Source: Extensimonas perlucida
GTDB taxonomy: Bacteria > Pseudomonadota > Gammaproteobacteria > Burkholderiales > Burkholderiaceae_C
Assembly (NCBI RefSeq): GCF_007655255.1
Contig: NZ_VMYE01000005.1
Location: forward strand, 62,001-126,000
DNA length: 64,000 nt
Direction of reading: 5' to 3'
In this document: positions 1 through 8,653 of the stretch, piece by piece
How the letters are laid out: each line of letters begins with the position of its first letter
Position numbering within the stretch: the stretch's first letter is position 1
Translations under genes and position numbers: made by a program
The notes under the pieces: model-generated
The model's input: the letters and a program-made list of their open reading frames with translations, nothing else
Told to the model about the DNA's origin: nothing
Databases searched by the model: none

Positions 1-138
1 CCGTCCGAACAAAGTCACCAACCGCTCTCCCGCCGCCAGCCGCTGCGTACAACTCTGCGCAAAATCAGGCAGCGCCTGCAGCGGTATGTCGCGCAGCGCC
101 TTCAGCGTCCAGGGTGACAAAAATGCGTGCGCAGGCAT
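1..138 (-). CDS. hyfG: Hydrogenase-4 large subunit, HyfG-like (5' end only)
   Basis: Only the first 46 codons are present; the gene runs off the left edge. The peptide begins MPAHAFLSPW and ends in a RLVTLFGR segment, which resembles the N-terminal NuoC-like (30 kDa) domain fused to the large subunit in HyfG/HycE proteins. The ATG lies 5 bp after the hyfF stop in the same direction, so it belongs to the same operon. The [NiFe]-binding cysteines would lie outside the window. Assignment rests mainly on gene order, so whether this is a true hydrogenase or a related cofactor-less complex cannot be judged here. Confidence 0.6.
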   Translation of the reverse strand, partial: MPAHAFLSPWTLKALRDIPLQALPDFAQSCTQRLAAGERLVTLFGR

Positions 139-143
139 GGCGA

Positions 144-1598
144 CTACCCTCCGATCGACTGTGCCACGGCCCGCAGCAGTCGGGTGAACGGTTCGGGCGT
201 GTAGGTGCCGAGCATGGTCAGGATGGCCACGAAGCCCAGCTTGGGCACGGTGGTCAGCCTGGGTTCGTGCGCCGTCGGCACCTCGCGGCTGGGCGCACCC
301 CAAAGCATGGGAAAGACACAGCGCCCCGTGGCCACAAAGATCACCGTCAGCATCACGCACATCAGTGTGAACGCCATCAGGTTTCCCGCCTGGACGATGC
401 CCGAGAGGGTCAGCATTTCCGCCAGAAAACCGGCAAAAGGTGGAAAGCCCAGCAAGGCAAAAATCCCCACGGTAAACAGGGACCCGGAAAAAGGCAGGAT
501 GCGGATGACGCCGCTCAGTGCCGCAACGTCATTGGTGCCGTAGGTGGCGCGCAGCCGCCCGGCGGTCAGGAACAGCAAGGCCTTGACGAAGGCATTGCTC
601 ACCACGTACAGCACCACACCGTAGGCGGCCGCTTGGCCCACCGACAGCCCCAGCGCGATGACCCCGGACGAGCTGATACACGCATAGGCAATGAGGCGTT
701 TGTAATTGCGCACCGCCATCACTTTGACGGCCGCCACCACCAGCGACAAATAGCCCATGACCAGCAGCTCCTGCGCCACGAAGCTGGTATCCACACCGCG
801 GCACACCTGCAGAATGCGAAATACCGCCACCATGCTGATATTGAATTGCACCGCTGCCAGCAGGGCGCTGGTGCTGGTGGGTGCAGTTTCGTAGGTTTCC
901 GGCAGCCAGCTATACAGCGGCGCCAGCCCCAGTTTGCCGCCCAGGCCAAAAACCATGAACGCCAGCCCCAGATGCTGCCAGCCATCGCCCGTGGGGCTGA
1001 GTGCCTGGCCCAGCGCATCGACGGCGAAGTCGATATCGACACCGCGCAAAGCGGCCGACTGCGTCAGGCACATGAAGCCCATGAAGGTGAGCGACAGGCT
1101 CATGGCCGAATACAGCACAAAACGCCAGGCCACGGCCTTGGGCAGAGCCGTATCCCCTCGCGCCACCAGCGGCGCGGCGCACAAGGTGCTGAGCTCGAGC
1201 AAAGTCCACAACACGATCAGGTGGTTGGACAGCACCGCCAGGTTGGTCACGAGCATGAACAGCAGCGACAGTGCGGCTCTTGGCAGAAAGTCGCGCGCCA
1301 GCCGGGCCGAGGTGCGCCGGCGCGAAAAAAGGTACACGCTGATCCCGAGAAACACGGTGTTCACCACCCCGATGAACAGCAGCGAGGTGGCGTCGAGCAC
1401 CAGATAGCGCCGCGCAAAATACCGCGGCAATGCTTCCAGCGGGAACACAAGGAACACCGCCATGGAAGCCAGCCAAAGCAACAGCGCGATGCCGACCAGC
1501 GCCAGCGGCGCCCAATTGCTGCCACGCGCACTGCCGGAGGATGACGCCGCCAGCGTCACAGGAGCATGGCGTTGTGCACTGTCTATGGCCGTATTCAT
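144..1598 (-). CDS. hyfF: Hydrogenase-4 component F, proton-translocating membrane subunit
   Basis: A 484-residue multi-spanning protein of the NuoL/NuoM/NuoN antiporter-like family. After a short Ala/Ser-rich N-terminus it shows about a dozen hydrophobic segments, with the conserved core PLYSWLPETYETAPTSTSAL near the middle, a pattern of the proton channel subunits of complex I and group 4 hydrogenases. It would conduct protons across the inner membrane, driven by electron transfer in the peripheral arm. Its ATG overlaps the hyfE stop (ATGA), so the two are translationally coupled. HyfF is preferred over NuoN because of the neighbours hyfB, hyfC, hyfE and hyfG. Confidence 0.85.
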   Translation of the reverse strand: MNTAIDSAQRHAPVTLAASSSGSARGSNWAPLALVGIALLLWLASMAVFLVFPLEALPRYFARRYLVLDATSLLFIGVVNTVFLGISVYLFSRRRTSARLARDFLPRAALSLLFMLVTNLAVLSNHLIVLWTLLELSTLCAAPLVARGDTALPKAVAWRFVLYSAMSLSLTFMGFMCLTQSAALRGVDIDFAVDALGQALSPTGDGWQHLGLAFMVFGLGGKLGLAPLYSWLPETYETAPTSTSALLAAVQFNISMVAVFRILQVCRGVDTSFVAQELLVMGYLSLVVAAVKVMAVRNYKRLIAYACISSSGVIALGLSVGQAAAYGVVLYVVSNAFVKALLFLTAGRLRATYGTNDVAALSGVIRILPFSGSLFTVGIFALLGFPPFAGFLAEMLTLSGIVQAGNLMAFTLMCVMLTVIFVATGRCVFPMLWGAPSREVPTAHEPRLTTVPKLGFVAILTMLGTYTPEPFTRLLRAVAQSIGG

Positions 1599-2230
1599 GG
1601 CTCCCTCGCCACTGCGTCATCCGAAGCCGCACAAGCCGAAGCCCCGGGGTCGGGCGCAGCCTGTGCGCGCACCAGCCATACTCCGACCACCACGGTGCCC
1701 ACATACAAGCCGCTGACGCCCAGGTGCACAGGCACGGACCAGGGCTCGGACATCAGGGACTCGAACAACGCCAGCGCGTTTTCCATGAACAGCAGCGCCA
1801 CCAGTTGGGCGACCGGCGCGCGGTTGGTGGACAGCAGCAAAAACGCCATCGTGCCGGTGGCCGCCACCACGCCCAAGGTCAGAGCACGCACGTCGGCACG
1901 CGCGCCGTCGCCAAACTTGAACGCCAGAATGATCAAGGCCAGGGCCACGCCCCAGATCAACAGATTCGAGGGCATCAGGTCTTCGTGTGCGGCAGCCGAT
2001 CCAACCAGGGCGCGGCGCAACAGGGTCGGCACCAGCAAGGCACGCACCAGCAGCACCTCCAGACCGACCGCCAAAGCATGGGCGCTCAGCGCATGGTGCT
2101 GCGTGAGGCTGATCCAGCCCATGGCCAGCCCTTGCAGGCCCAGCCAGGCGGGGGTGGCTCCCACCTTGCCGAAAAACGGTGGAATCACGGTGGCCAGCAG
2201 GAAAAGAATCAGCGGCAATCTCTCGTCCAT
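1595..2230 (-). CDS. hyfE: Hydrogenase-4 component E
   Basis: A 211-residue hydrophobic protein beginning MDERLPLILFLL, with about six predicted membrane spans. Size and position between hyfC and hyfF match HyfE, a NuoK-related membrane subunit of formate hydrogenlyase-2 type complexes. The chosen ATG starts 2 bp beyond the hyfC stop; the reading frame extends 11 codons upstream, but that would overlap hyfC. The stop overlaps the hyfF start by 4 bp. Sequence identity to known HyfE could not be measured here. Confidence 0.8.
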   Translation of the reverse strand: MDERLPLILFLLATVIPPFFGKVGATPAWLGLQGLAMGWISLTQHHALSAHALAVGLEVLLVRALLVPTLLRRALVGSAAAHEDLMPSNLLIWGVALALIILAFKFGDGARADVRALTLGVVAATGTMAFLLLSTNRAPVAQLVALLFMENALALFESLMSEPWSVPVHLGVSGLYVGTVVVGVWLVRAQAAPDPGASACAASDDAVAREP

Positions 2231-2232
2231 TC

Positions 2233-3174
2233 TCACCCCCTCGCGCCAACGGCAAGCCACCATACCAGCAGCATGCCCAGCAACGCGGCAGCCGCGGCCA
2301 GCAGCACATAGCGCGGCACCCAGCGCATGGCCAGCCGGGCGGTGAGCGCTTCGATGCAGCCCACCACACAGGCCACCAGCAGCATCAGACCCATGGATGC
2401 CAGCGTTGCCGCGAACGGCTCGACGCGCACATCCAGCGGGTTGAGCAGCGCGGCCAACAAGCCAGCGTAGAGCGTCATCTTCAGGCCTGCGGCGTACTGC
2501 ATGGCCGCCAGCTCGGGGCCGCTGTGATCGAGGATCATCACCTCATGGATCATGGTCAGCTCCAGATGGGTGAGCGGATCATCGACGGGCACACGCGCGG
2601 CCTCGGTCTGCAGCAAGACGAGCAGCGCAAGGGCCAGCGGTACTACCAGCAAGTAATGCGGCGTATGGTGCACATGCCCGATCAGGCCAGCGAAACTGCT
2701 CAGACCCGTGGCTGCAAGCAGCGTGCCGAACAGCAAAAACAGGGCCGGCTCAGCAAACGCCGAAAACGCCGCCTCGCGTGCGGCCCCCATGCCTTCGAAG
2801 GAACTGCCCACATCCATGGCAGAAACCATGAGCGCCAAGCGCGCCAGCCCCAGCGTGTAAGCCACCGCGATGAAGTCGTAGGCAAACTGCAGCGGAGCAA
2901 AGGCACCCAGCATGGGTGCCATGGCCGCTGCCACCAGGTTGCACACCAATACGACATAGGCCCCGCTCCGAAACAATGGGCTGGCTACGCTACTGACCAC
3001 GGGACGCTTGCGCAGCAGCCGCCGCAAGTCCGACGCCGTCTGCAGCAGCCGTGGCCCCTTGCGTCCCGCCCACCACGACTTGGTGCGGTTGATCACCCCT
3101 GTGAGCACGATGGGCATGAGCAGCACCAGCGCCCCGTGCACCAGCGCCAGCGCAGCAAAAGCCAGCGGCGTCAT
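2233..3174 (-). CDS. hyfC: Hydrogenase-4 component C (NuoH-like membrane anchor)
   Basis: A 313-residue membrane protein of the NuoH/HycD/HyfC family. The segment GVINRTKSWWAGRKGPRLLQ and the following RLLRKRP match the first cytoplasmic loop of NuoH homologues, and REAAFSAFAEPALF matches the conserved region facing the hydrogenase large subunit. The acidic stretch PVDDPLTHLELTMIHEVMILD is also typical of the family and contains carboxylates implicated in proton coupling. The ATG overlaps the hyfB stop by 4 bp. Reading further upstream in this frame would run inside hyfB, so the internal ATG was chosen. Confidence 0.9.
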   Translation of the reverse strand: MTPLAFAALALVHGALVLLMPIVLTGVINRTKSWWAGRKGPRLLQTASDLRRLLRKRPVVSSVASPLFRSGAYVVLVCNLVAAAMAPMLGAFAPLQFAYDFIAVAYTLGLARLALMVSAMDVGSSFEGMGAAREAAFSAFAEPALFLLFGTLLAATGLSSFAGLIGHVHHTPHYLLVVPLALALLVLLQTEAARVPVDDPLTHLELTMIHEVMILDHSGPELAAMQYAAGLKMTLYAGLLAALLNPLDVRVEPFAATLASMGLMLLVACVVGCIEALTARLAMRWVPRYVLLAAAAALLGMLLVWWLAVGARG

Positions 3175-5177
3175 GGCAGCGCTCCGTTGGCCAGCACCAC
3201 CAGCGCGGCAATCACCACGATGGCGGCCAGCCCCGCGGCAAAAGCCAGGCGGGGATCGTCCTCGTGCATTTTTTCGGAAATGTCGCTCGCAGAGGCATCC
3301 CCTTGGGCGATCACCGCGTACAGGCGTCTTTCGACGGCATCGACACAATCGACAACCACGTAGCTGTCGTCCGGAAAATAAGCCCTGGGCGCCTTCTGGC
3401 GCTTGAGCATGAGCACGATGTTTTTGAAGTGCGTGATGAAGTCGACAGAAAAACCGGCGCCGGTGTATTGCATGCGTGCGTGCGGCGCGCCGTAGCCGCA
3501 CCCCCAGGTGGCACTTTGCAGGGGCCGGTCAGGCAGCAGCCGCTCGCGCAGCCAGAACACCGCCAGCACCACAATCGCCAGGACGGCACAAAAGATGCCA
3601 ACGTGGTTCAGGGTCTGCGCCGCCGCGTGCAGCGCCGCCACGTCCGCAGGGCTTGGCGCAGCTTGCAGGAACTGCGCGACAGGCGCCGCCACCAGGGCAA
3701 AACCGAGCCCCGGCGCCACGCCCAGCAGCACGCTGCCCGCCGCATGGATGCCCATCGGAGCCAACATCCAGGCGCTCGCTTCCTGGCTCGGCGCCAAGCT
3801 GGTATCGCGCTCACTGCCCAAAAACACCACGCCATAGGCACGGGTCATGCTCAGTACCGAAAGCGCCCCCACGAAAGCCAATGCCGCTGCCGCCAGCACC
3901 AGCACCAGCTGAGCGCCAAGAGAAGGGCTGCCCTGCCCCAGCAGGCCGGAATAGAGCAGAAATTCGCTGGCAAAGCCGTTGAACGGTGGCAGCGCAGAAA
4001 TGGCCACCCCGCCGATGAGGAAACACAGCGCCGTCACAGGCATGCGTGCAAACAACCCGCCCAGGCGCTCGATATCGACCACCTGCTTGGCCTGATAGAC
4101 GCAGCCGGCGGCATAAAACAGCTGGCACTTGAAAAATGCATGGTTGAGCACATGCAGCAAGCCGCCGCCAAAACCCAGCACCACCAAGGCGGGCTGGCTC
4201 CAGCTCAGGCCCAGGCAGCCCAGCCCGAAACCCATGCCGGCGATGCCCACGTTCTCCGTCGACGAATAGCCCAGCAGGCGCTTCAGGTCGCGCTGCCCCG
4301 TGGTATAGAGGCCGCCCACCACCGCCGAAGTAGCCGAAAAGGCCAGCAAAAACCAGCCCATCCATTCGTCCGGCCGTCCCGAAATGGCCAGAAAATGCAC
4401 CAGCGCATAGAGCCCCGCCTTATGGATGACGCCGGACATCAACGCCGATACATGCGCGGGCGCTGCCGCATGCGCACGCGGCAGCCAGGAGTGGAATGGA
4501 AAAAATGCCGCCTTCAAGCCGAAGCTGGTCACGAGCAGCAAAAACACGGTATTGCGCACACTGCCCGGGTTTTGCCGCATCCAGTCGCCAAAATCGTCCA
4601 AATACCATGACTGGGTATGGGTGTAGAGGATCATCACCGCCGCCACCAGAAAAATCAGCCCCACATGGGTGGACACCAGGTAATTGAAACCGGCAAAGCG
4701 CACCTTCTGGTTGGTGTAGTCCCAGATCACCAGCAACCAGGCCGAAAGCGCCGCAATTTCCCATCCCAGCAAAAACGTCACCGCATGCTCGCCGGTATAG
4801 ACCAGGATGAACGACAGCGAAACCATGTTCAACAGCCCGAAATGCACGCCCAGATGCCGCGGACTGTCGAAGTATTTGCGCATGTACCCTACGGCATAGA
4901 CGCCGCCAAGCAGCGTCATGGGCAGGGACCAGCTCAGAAAAAAGGCGCCCAGCGCGTCCAGATGGAAGTGCAGCGCCCCCATGGGATAGCTCCAGGGCAA
5001 TTGCAGCGTCTGGCCGGGAGCGCCGAACATCACGGGAAACACGGCCGACCACACCAGCAAGGTCGCCAAGGCCTGCGATGCAAGCCCCAAGCTCGCGCGC
5101 AGCCGGTTGCTTGCGGGTAACAGGCACAAGGCACCGCCTAGCATCAGCAGCAGCACGGCCGCGATGAGCTGTTTCAT
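3171..5177 (-). CDS. hyfB: Hydrogenase-4 component B, proton-translocating membrane subunit
   Basis: A 668-residue protein of the NuoL/MrpA antiporter-like family with about 14-16 hydrophobic segments and a hydrophilic C-terminus. FPFHSWLPRAHAAAPAHVSA is the conserved proton-channel core with the key charged residues. A CGYGAPHARMQYTGAGFSVD stretch near the C-terminus is characteristic of HyfB/HycC. It is the first gene of the visible hyf operon; hyfA is not upstream. The start is the ATG at 5177; an adjacent TTG at 5180 is possible. Product acts in the inner membrane, coupling redox chemistry to ion translocation. Confidence 0.88.
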   Translation of the reverse strand: MKQLIAAVLLLMLGGALCLLPASNRLRASLGLASQALATLLVWSAVFPVMFGAPGQTLQLPWSYPMGALHFHLDALGAFFLSWSLPMTLLGGVYAVGYMRKYFDSPRHLGVHFGLLNMVSLSFILVYTGEHAVTFLLGWEIAALSAWLLVIWDYTNQKVRFAGFNYLVSTHVGLIFLVAAVMILYTHTQSWYLDDFGDWMRQNPGSVRNTVFLLLVTSFGLKAAFFPFHSWLPRAHAAAPAHVSALMSGVIHKAGLYALVHFLAISGRPDEWMGWFLLAFSATSAVVGGLYTTGQRDLKRLLGYSSTENVGIAGMGFGLGCLGLSWSQPALVVLGFGGGLLHVLNHAFFKCQLFYAAGCVYQAKQVVDIERLGGLFARMPVTALCFLIGGVAISALPPFNGFASEFLLYSGLLGQGSPSLGAQLVLVLAAAALAFVGALSVLSMTRAYGVVFLGSERDTSLAPSQEASAWMLAPMGIHAAGSVLLGVAPGLGFALVAAPVAQFLQAAPSPADVAALHAAAQTLNHVGIFCAVLAIVVLAVFWLRERLLPDRPLQSATWGCGYGAPHARMQYTGAGFSVDFITHFKNIVLMLKRQKAPRAYFPDDSYVVVDCVDAVERRLYAVIAQGDASASDISEKMHEDDPRLAFAAGLAAIVVIAALVVLANGALP

Positions 5178-5514
5178 CAAGGTTGCCCTGGCAAAACGCA
5201 GGTCAACGAAGCGAAGGGGGGGCTAAATGACTTCATGGGGACTCCACATGTGGCAGGAACGTCGAAAAGAAGTTCAGCCAACGTGCGGCGGCCCACAATG
5301 GCGCAACCGCATATCGAACCGACGGCGCTTGGAGGGCGCAAGCGTCAGCCCGTAGGAATTCATGCGATGCGAGTGGTGCATAGGGGTGGTATTGTAGAAA
5401 TAACGATTCGGCAGCGGCAAGTGCCTGTGCCGTCGTGTTTCTGGGCCCATTGTCCACGCCTCAACCATGCGGCGCTCGCAGGGATGCATGGCGCCGCGCG
5501 ATGCAGCCGGCCTC
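5178..5514. other. Intergenic leader between alr and hyfB
   Basis: About 337 bases without a convincing gene. It holds a candidate minus-strand promoter (5391-5420) and about 210 bases of leader before hyfB. Minus-strand frames of 74 and 91 codons cross it but lack recognisable domains and a good ribosome binding site. Confidence 0.5.
5391..5420 (-). promoter_or_regulatory. Candidate sigma70 promoter for the hyf operon
   Basis: On the minus strand TTGCCG (5420-5415) is separated by 18 bp from TACAAT (5396-5391), a fair match to sigma70 -35/-10 elements. It would start transcription about 200 bases upstream of hyfB. This is a pattern match only. Confidence 0.35.
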
Positions 5515-6621
5515 TCAATCCGCCACGGGCACGCGCGGCGCGAGCGCACACATGAGCTCGTAGGCGATCGTGCCCGCGGCGTGCGCGACTTCGTCTATGG
5601 GCAGGATCGCGCCGCCATGCGCTGCCTGTCCCCAGAGCGTGACCTCGCTGCCGAAACCCGCGTGCACGCCTGCGGCCCGCACGGGCTCCAGATCGACCGC
5701 GAGCATGTCCATGCTCACGCGCCCCACGAGGCGCGTGCGCACACCTTCGACGAGCACGGGTGTGCCGGTTTCGGCGTGGCGCGGGTAGCCGTCGGCATAG
5801 CCGCACGCAGCCACGCCTATGGCCATGGGTGCGGGGGCGACGAAGCACGAGCCATAGCCCACGCTGTCGCCGGCCGCCAGCTGCTGCACGCCAATCAGGC
5901 GCGTGGCCAGCGTCATCGCGGGCTGCAGGCCCCAGTGCGCGGTGCGGCCTTCGGGGTGGTCGGGCGCGCTGCCATACAAGGCGATGCCCGCGCGCACCCA
6001 GTCGGCGCGCACCTGCGCGGCGCTGGCGTGGCGCAGTGTCGCGGCGCTGTTGGCCAGGCTGCGCTCGCCCGGCAAGTCCAGCGTAGCCGCATGGAAGGCC
6101 TCGACCTGGTGCGCGATGCCGCGCGGCCCGTCGGCGTCGCTGAAGTGCGTGACATGGCCGATTTCATCGACCTGCGGCAGCGCATTGAGCCGTGCCCAGG
6201 CGCTGCGGTAGCGCTGCGGCGTGAAGCCCAGGCGGTTCATGCCCGAGTTGAGCTTGAGCCACACATGGTGCGGCTGCTGCGTCTTGTGCGCGGCGAGCAT
6301 GTCGATCTGCTCGTCACAATGCACCACATGCCACAAACCCAGGCGCGAGCAAAGTTCGAGGTCGCGCGGCTCGAACACGCCCTCGAGCAGCAGAATGGGG
6401 CCGCGCCAGCCCAGCGCGCGCAGGCGCTCGGCCTCGGCCAGGTCGAGCAGCGCAAAACCGTCGGCGGCGCGCAGGCTGGCATAGACGCGCTCGATGCCGT
6501 GGCCGTAAGCGTTGGCCTTGACGACGGCCCAGACTTTGGCGTCCTGCGCGGCTTGGCGCACGCGCTCCAGGTTGTTGCGCAGGGCGCAGGTGTGGATGGT
6601 GGCGTGGATGGGGCGTGGCAT
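5515..6621 (-). CDS. alr: Alanine racemase
   Basis: A 368-residue PLP enzyme interconverting L- and D-alanine, supplying D-alanine for peptidoglycan. The PLP-lysine motif [11 protein letters not shown] lies near the N-terminus as expected for fold-type III racemases, and the C-terminal beta domain carries [12 protein letters not shown] and CGYADGYPR. The start [11 protein letters not shown] was chosen because it gives the usual N-terminus; the open frame extends 42 codons further but without homology. Length is typical. Transcribed divergently from lplT. Confidence 0.95.
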   Translation of the reverse strand: MPRPIHATIHTCALRNNLERVRQAAQDAKVWAVVKANAYGHGIERVYASLRAADGFALLDLAEAERLRALGWRGPILLLEGVFEPRDLELCSRLGLWHVVHCDEQIDMLAAHKTQQPHHVWLKLNSGMNRLGFTPQRYRSAWARLNALPQVDEIGHVTHFSDADGPRGIAHQVEAFHAATLDLPGERSLANSAATLRHASAAQVRADWVRAGIALYGSAPDHPEGRTAHWGLQPAMTLATRLIGVQQLAAGDSVGYGSCFVAPAPMAIGVAACGYADGYPRHAETGTPVLVEGVRTRLVGRVSMDMLAVDLEPVRAAGVHAGFGSEVTLWGQAAHGGAILPIDEVAHAAGTIAYELMCALAPRVPVAD

Positions 6622-6760
6622 AGTTTGGAGGTTCGTGACGTGCGCCAGCAGTAGCCGGCAATTTTGGCAGCGCGGGCAGCGCGGCGAAGGGGCCGTGATA
6701 TAACCCGCCGCGACTGAACTTTCACCCCATGCGCTGGCCAGCGACATTTTCTTTCCTGCA

Positions 6761-8062
6761 ATGAAGCGCGGTTTCTACACCATCATGGCAGCGCAGTTTT
6801 TCAGCTCGCTGGCCGACAATGCCTTGTTCGTCGCCGCCGTGGAACTGCTGCGCAGCAACGGCGCCCCCGAGTGGGAGCGCGCTGCACTGGTGCCCATGTT
6901 CGCGCTGTTTTACGTGGTGCTGGCACCATTCGTGGGCGCCTTTGCCGATGCCCTGCCCAAGGGGCGGGTGATGTTCCTGAGCAATGCGATCAAGGTGCTG
7001 GGCTGCCTGCTGATGCTGTTCGGCTCGCACCCGCTGCTGGCCTACGCCATCGTCGGGCTGGGGGCCGCGGCGTATTCGCCCGCCAAGTACGGCATCCTCA
7101 CCGAGCTGCTGCCGCATTCGCAACTGGTGCGCGCCAACGGCTGGATAGAGGGGCTCACGATCGCTTCCATCATCCTGGGCGTGGTGCTGGGCGGGCAGCT
7201 CGTGGGGCCGCATTTGTCGCGCTGGCTGCTGCAGTTCGACTTTCCGTTCATCGACACTGGCGTGAACACCCCCGCCGAGTCGGCCATCGCGGCACTGATC
7301 ATCGTGTACGCGCTTGCAGCCTGGTTCAACACGCGCATTCCGCACACGGGCGTGGAAATGCGCGCGCTGCGCCAGCACCAGGCGCACAGCGTGCTGCAAA
7401 CTACCCTGGCGCTGCTGCCCGACTTCTGGGACTGCAACCTGCGCCTGTGGCGCGACAAGCTCGGCCAGATCACGCTGGCCACGACCACGCTGTTCTGGGG
7501 CGTGGGTGGCAACCTCAAATACATCGTGCTGGCCTGGGCGGCCGTCGCGCTGGGCTACGACACCTCACAGGCTTCTTCGCTCACGGGCGTGGTGGCGCTG
7601 GGCACGGCCGCGGGAGCCGTGGCGGCCTCGGCGCGCATGCGCCTGGACCAGGCCACCCATGTGTTGCCGCTGGGCATAGGCATGGGCGTGCTGCTGGTGC
7701 TGATCATCTTCATCCACCACATTGGCCTGGCGCTGCCGTACCTGGTGCTGCTCGGCGCGCTCGGCGGCTTTCTGGTGGTGCCCATGAACGCGCTGCTGCA
7801 GCACCGCGGACACAAACTCATGGGCGCCGGGCGCTCGATTGCCGTGCAGAACTTCAACGAGCAGGCCAGCATCCTCGGGCTGGGGGCGTTCTACAGCCTG
7901 TCGCTCAAGCTGGGGCTGTCGGTGTTTGGCGCCATCACGGCCTTCGGCGTCGCCGTGGCGGGGCTGATGTGGCTGATCCAGCGCTGGCACGCGCACAACT
8001 GCAGGCGCTACGGCGCCGAGATGGAGCAGCTGCTGCACACCGCGCGCCACGATACGCACTGA
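6761..8062 (+). CDS. lplT: Lysophospholipid transporter LplT
   Basis: A 433-residue major facilitator with about 12 hydrophobic spans. It begins [20 protein letters not shown] and has the conserved [14 protein letters not shown] and [11 protein letters not shown] segments seen in LplT. The transporter flips lysophospholipids across the inner membrane for reacylation. In enterobacteria lplT is joined to aas; here aas is not adjacent and alr lies divergently upstream. A TATAAC box at 6699-6704 could be its -10. The 3' end abuts the toxin-antitoxin remnant. Confidence 0.9.
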   Translation: MKRGFYTIMAAQFFSSLADNALFVAAVELLRSNGAPEWERAALVPMFALFYVVLAPFVGAFADALPKGRVMFLSNAIKVLGCLLMLFGSHPLLAYAIVGLGAAAYSPAKYGILTELLPHSQLVRANGWIEGLTIASIILGVVLGGQLVGPHLSRWLLQFDFPFIDTGVNTPAESAIAALIIVYALAAWFNTRIPHTGVEMRALRQHQAHSVLQTTLALLPDFWDCNLRLWRDKLGQITLATTTLFWGVGGNLKYIVLAWAAVALGYDTSQASSLTGVVALGTAAGAVAASARMRLDQATHVLPLGIGMGVLLVLIIFIHHIGLALPYLVLLGALGGFLVVPMNALLQHRGHKLMGAGRSIAVQNFNEQASILGLGAFYSLSLKLGLSVFGAITAFGVAVAGLMWLIQRWHAHNCRRYGAEMEQLLHTARHDTH

Positions 8063-8117
8063 CGCCGAGAAGAATGAAGCGCTCGCGTCGGAGCGGGGTA
8101 ATTCTTTTGAGCGCATA

Positions 8118-8336
8118 GTGGTCGCCATCGAGTCCGGCGGGTTGCTGGACATCCTGGCCCATCCGAACCAGTTGAAATATCCAAGGCAGCGCGTTCTTGT
8201 CGTCTCGTGCGACAACTACGCCTACTTGGTGCCGTTCGTCGAGGAGGAAGATTACTTCTTCCTCAAGACCCTGATTCCGAGCCGCAAGGCTACTCGGGAC
8301 TATCTGAATCAAGGTGAGCCAGATGCCGAAAATTGA
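8118..8336 (+). pseudogene. BrnT-family toxin, 5'-truncated
   Basis: The 72 codons from a GTG at 8118 encode ESGGLLDILAHPNQ...YAYLVPFVEEEDYFFLKT and PSRKATRDYL, typical of BrnT-type RelE-fold ribonuclease toxins. In the same frame upstream, from about 8061, the sequence reads [20 protein letters not shown], which is also BrnT-like. No in-frame ATG precedes it before it runs into the lplT coding end. The first few residues and the native start are therefore missing, as if lplT and the toxin had been joined by deletion. The GTG has no clear Shine-Dalgarno. The stop overlaps the antitoxin start, as in brnT-brnA order. Base use is visibly less GC-rich than in the neighbours. Confidence 0.6.
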
Positions 8337-8653
8337 TGAGTACGAACTCGAAGTGCTGAGCGCCTTCGAGAAAAACCAACTGAAATCTGTTGCAACGAAG
8401 GCCGAACTTGCCAAGTTCAAAGCTGCCGCGCGTGCTACTGCCATCAAGGATCGGAGGGTCAATATCCGCCTGTCTTCTGGCGACCTTAACGATATTCAGG
8501 TGAAGGCCCTGGAAGAGGGGGGTGCCGTACCAAACGTTAATTGCCAGCGTCTTGCATAAGTACCTTACAGGGCGCCTTGCGGAGCGGCCAGGCTCCATCA
8601 CGGATGCGACTCGCAAGCCCGCATCAAAACGGCGAGCTACATCGAGCCGCTAA
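8323..8653 (+). pseudogene. BrnA/CopG-type antitoxin, frameshifted
   Basis: Starting at ATG 8323 the frame encodes MPKIDEYELEVLSAFEK, a conserved Ala/Lys-rich middle and KDRRVNIRLSSGDLNDIQVK, a ribbon-helix-helix antitoxin pattern. After KALEEG (around 8515) a run of six G shifts the frame and it stops at 8559. Removing one G restores VPYQTLIASVLHKYLTGRL, the expected RHH C-terminus, and the frame then runs to TAA at 8651-8653. The gene is thus either frameshifted or carries a homopolymer sequencing error. It follows the truncated toxin and would have neutralised it and repressed the operon. Confidence 0.6.

Noticed and set aside
5401-5430. Possible sigma54 (-24/-12) promoter for hyf
   Set aside because: GG and GC elements are present on the minus strand, but the spacing is one base too long in each reading, so a sigma70-type promoter is preferred.
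5233-5549. Short minus-strand reading frames (74 and 91 codons) between alr and hyfB
   Set aside because: No homology recognised, no convincing ribosome binding site, and they overlap each other in different frames.
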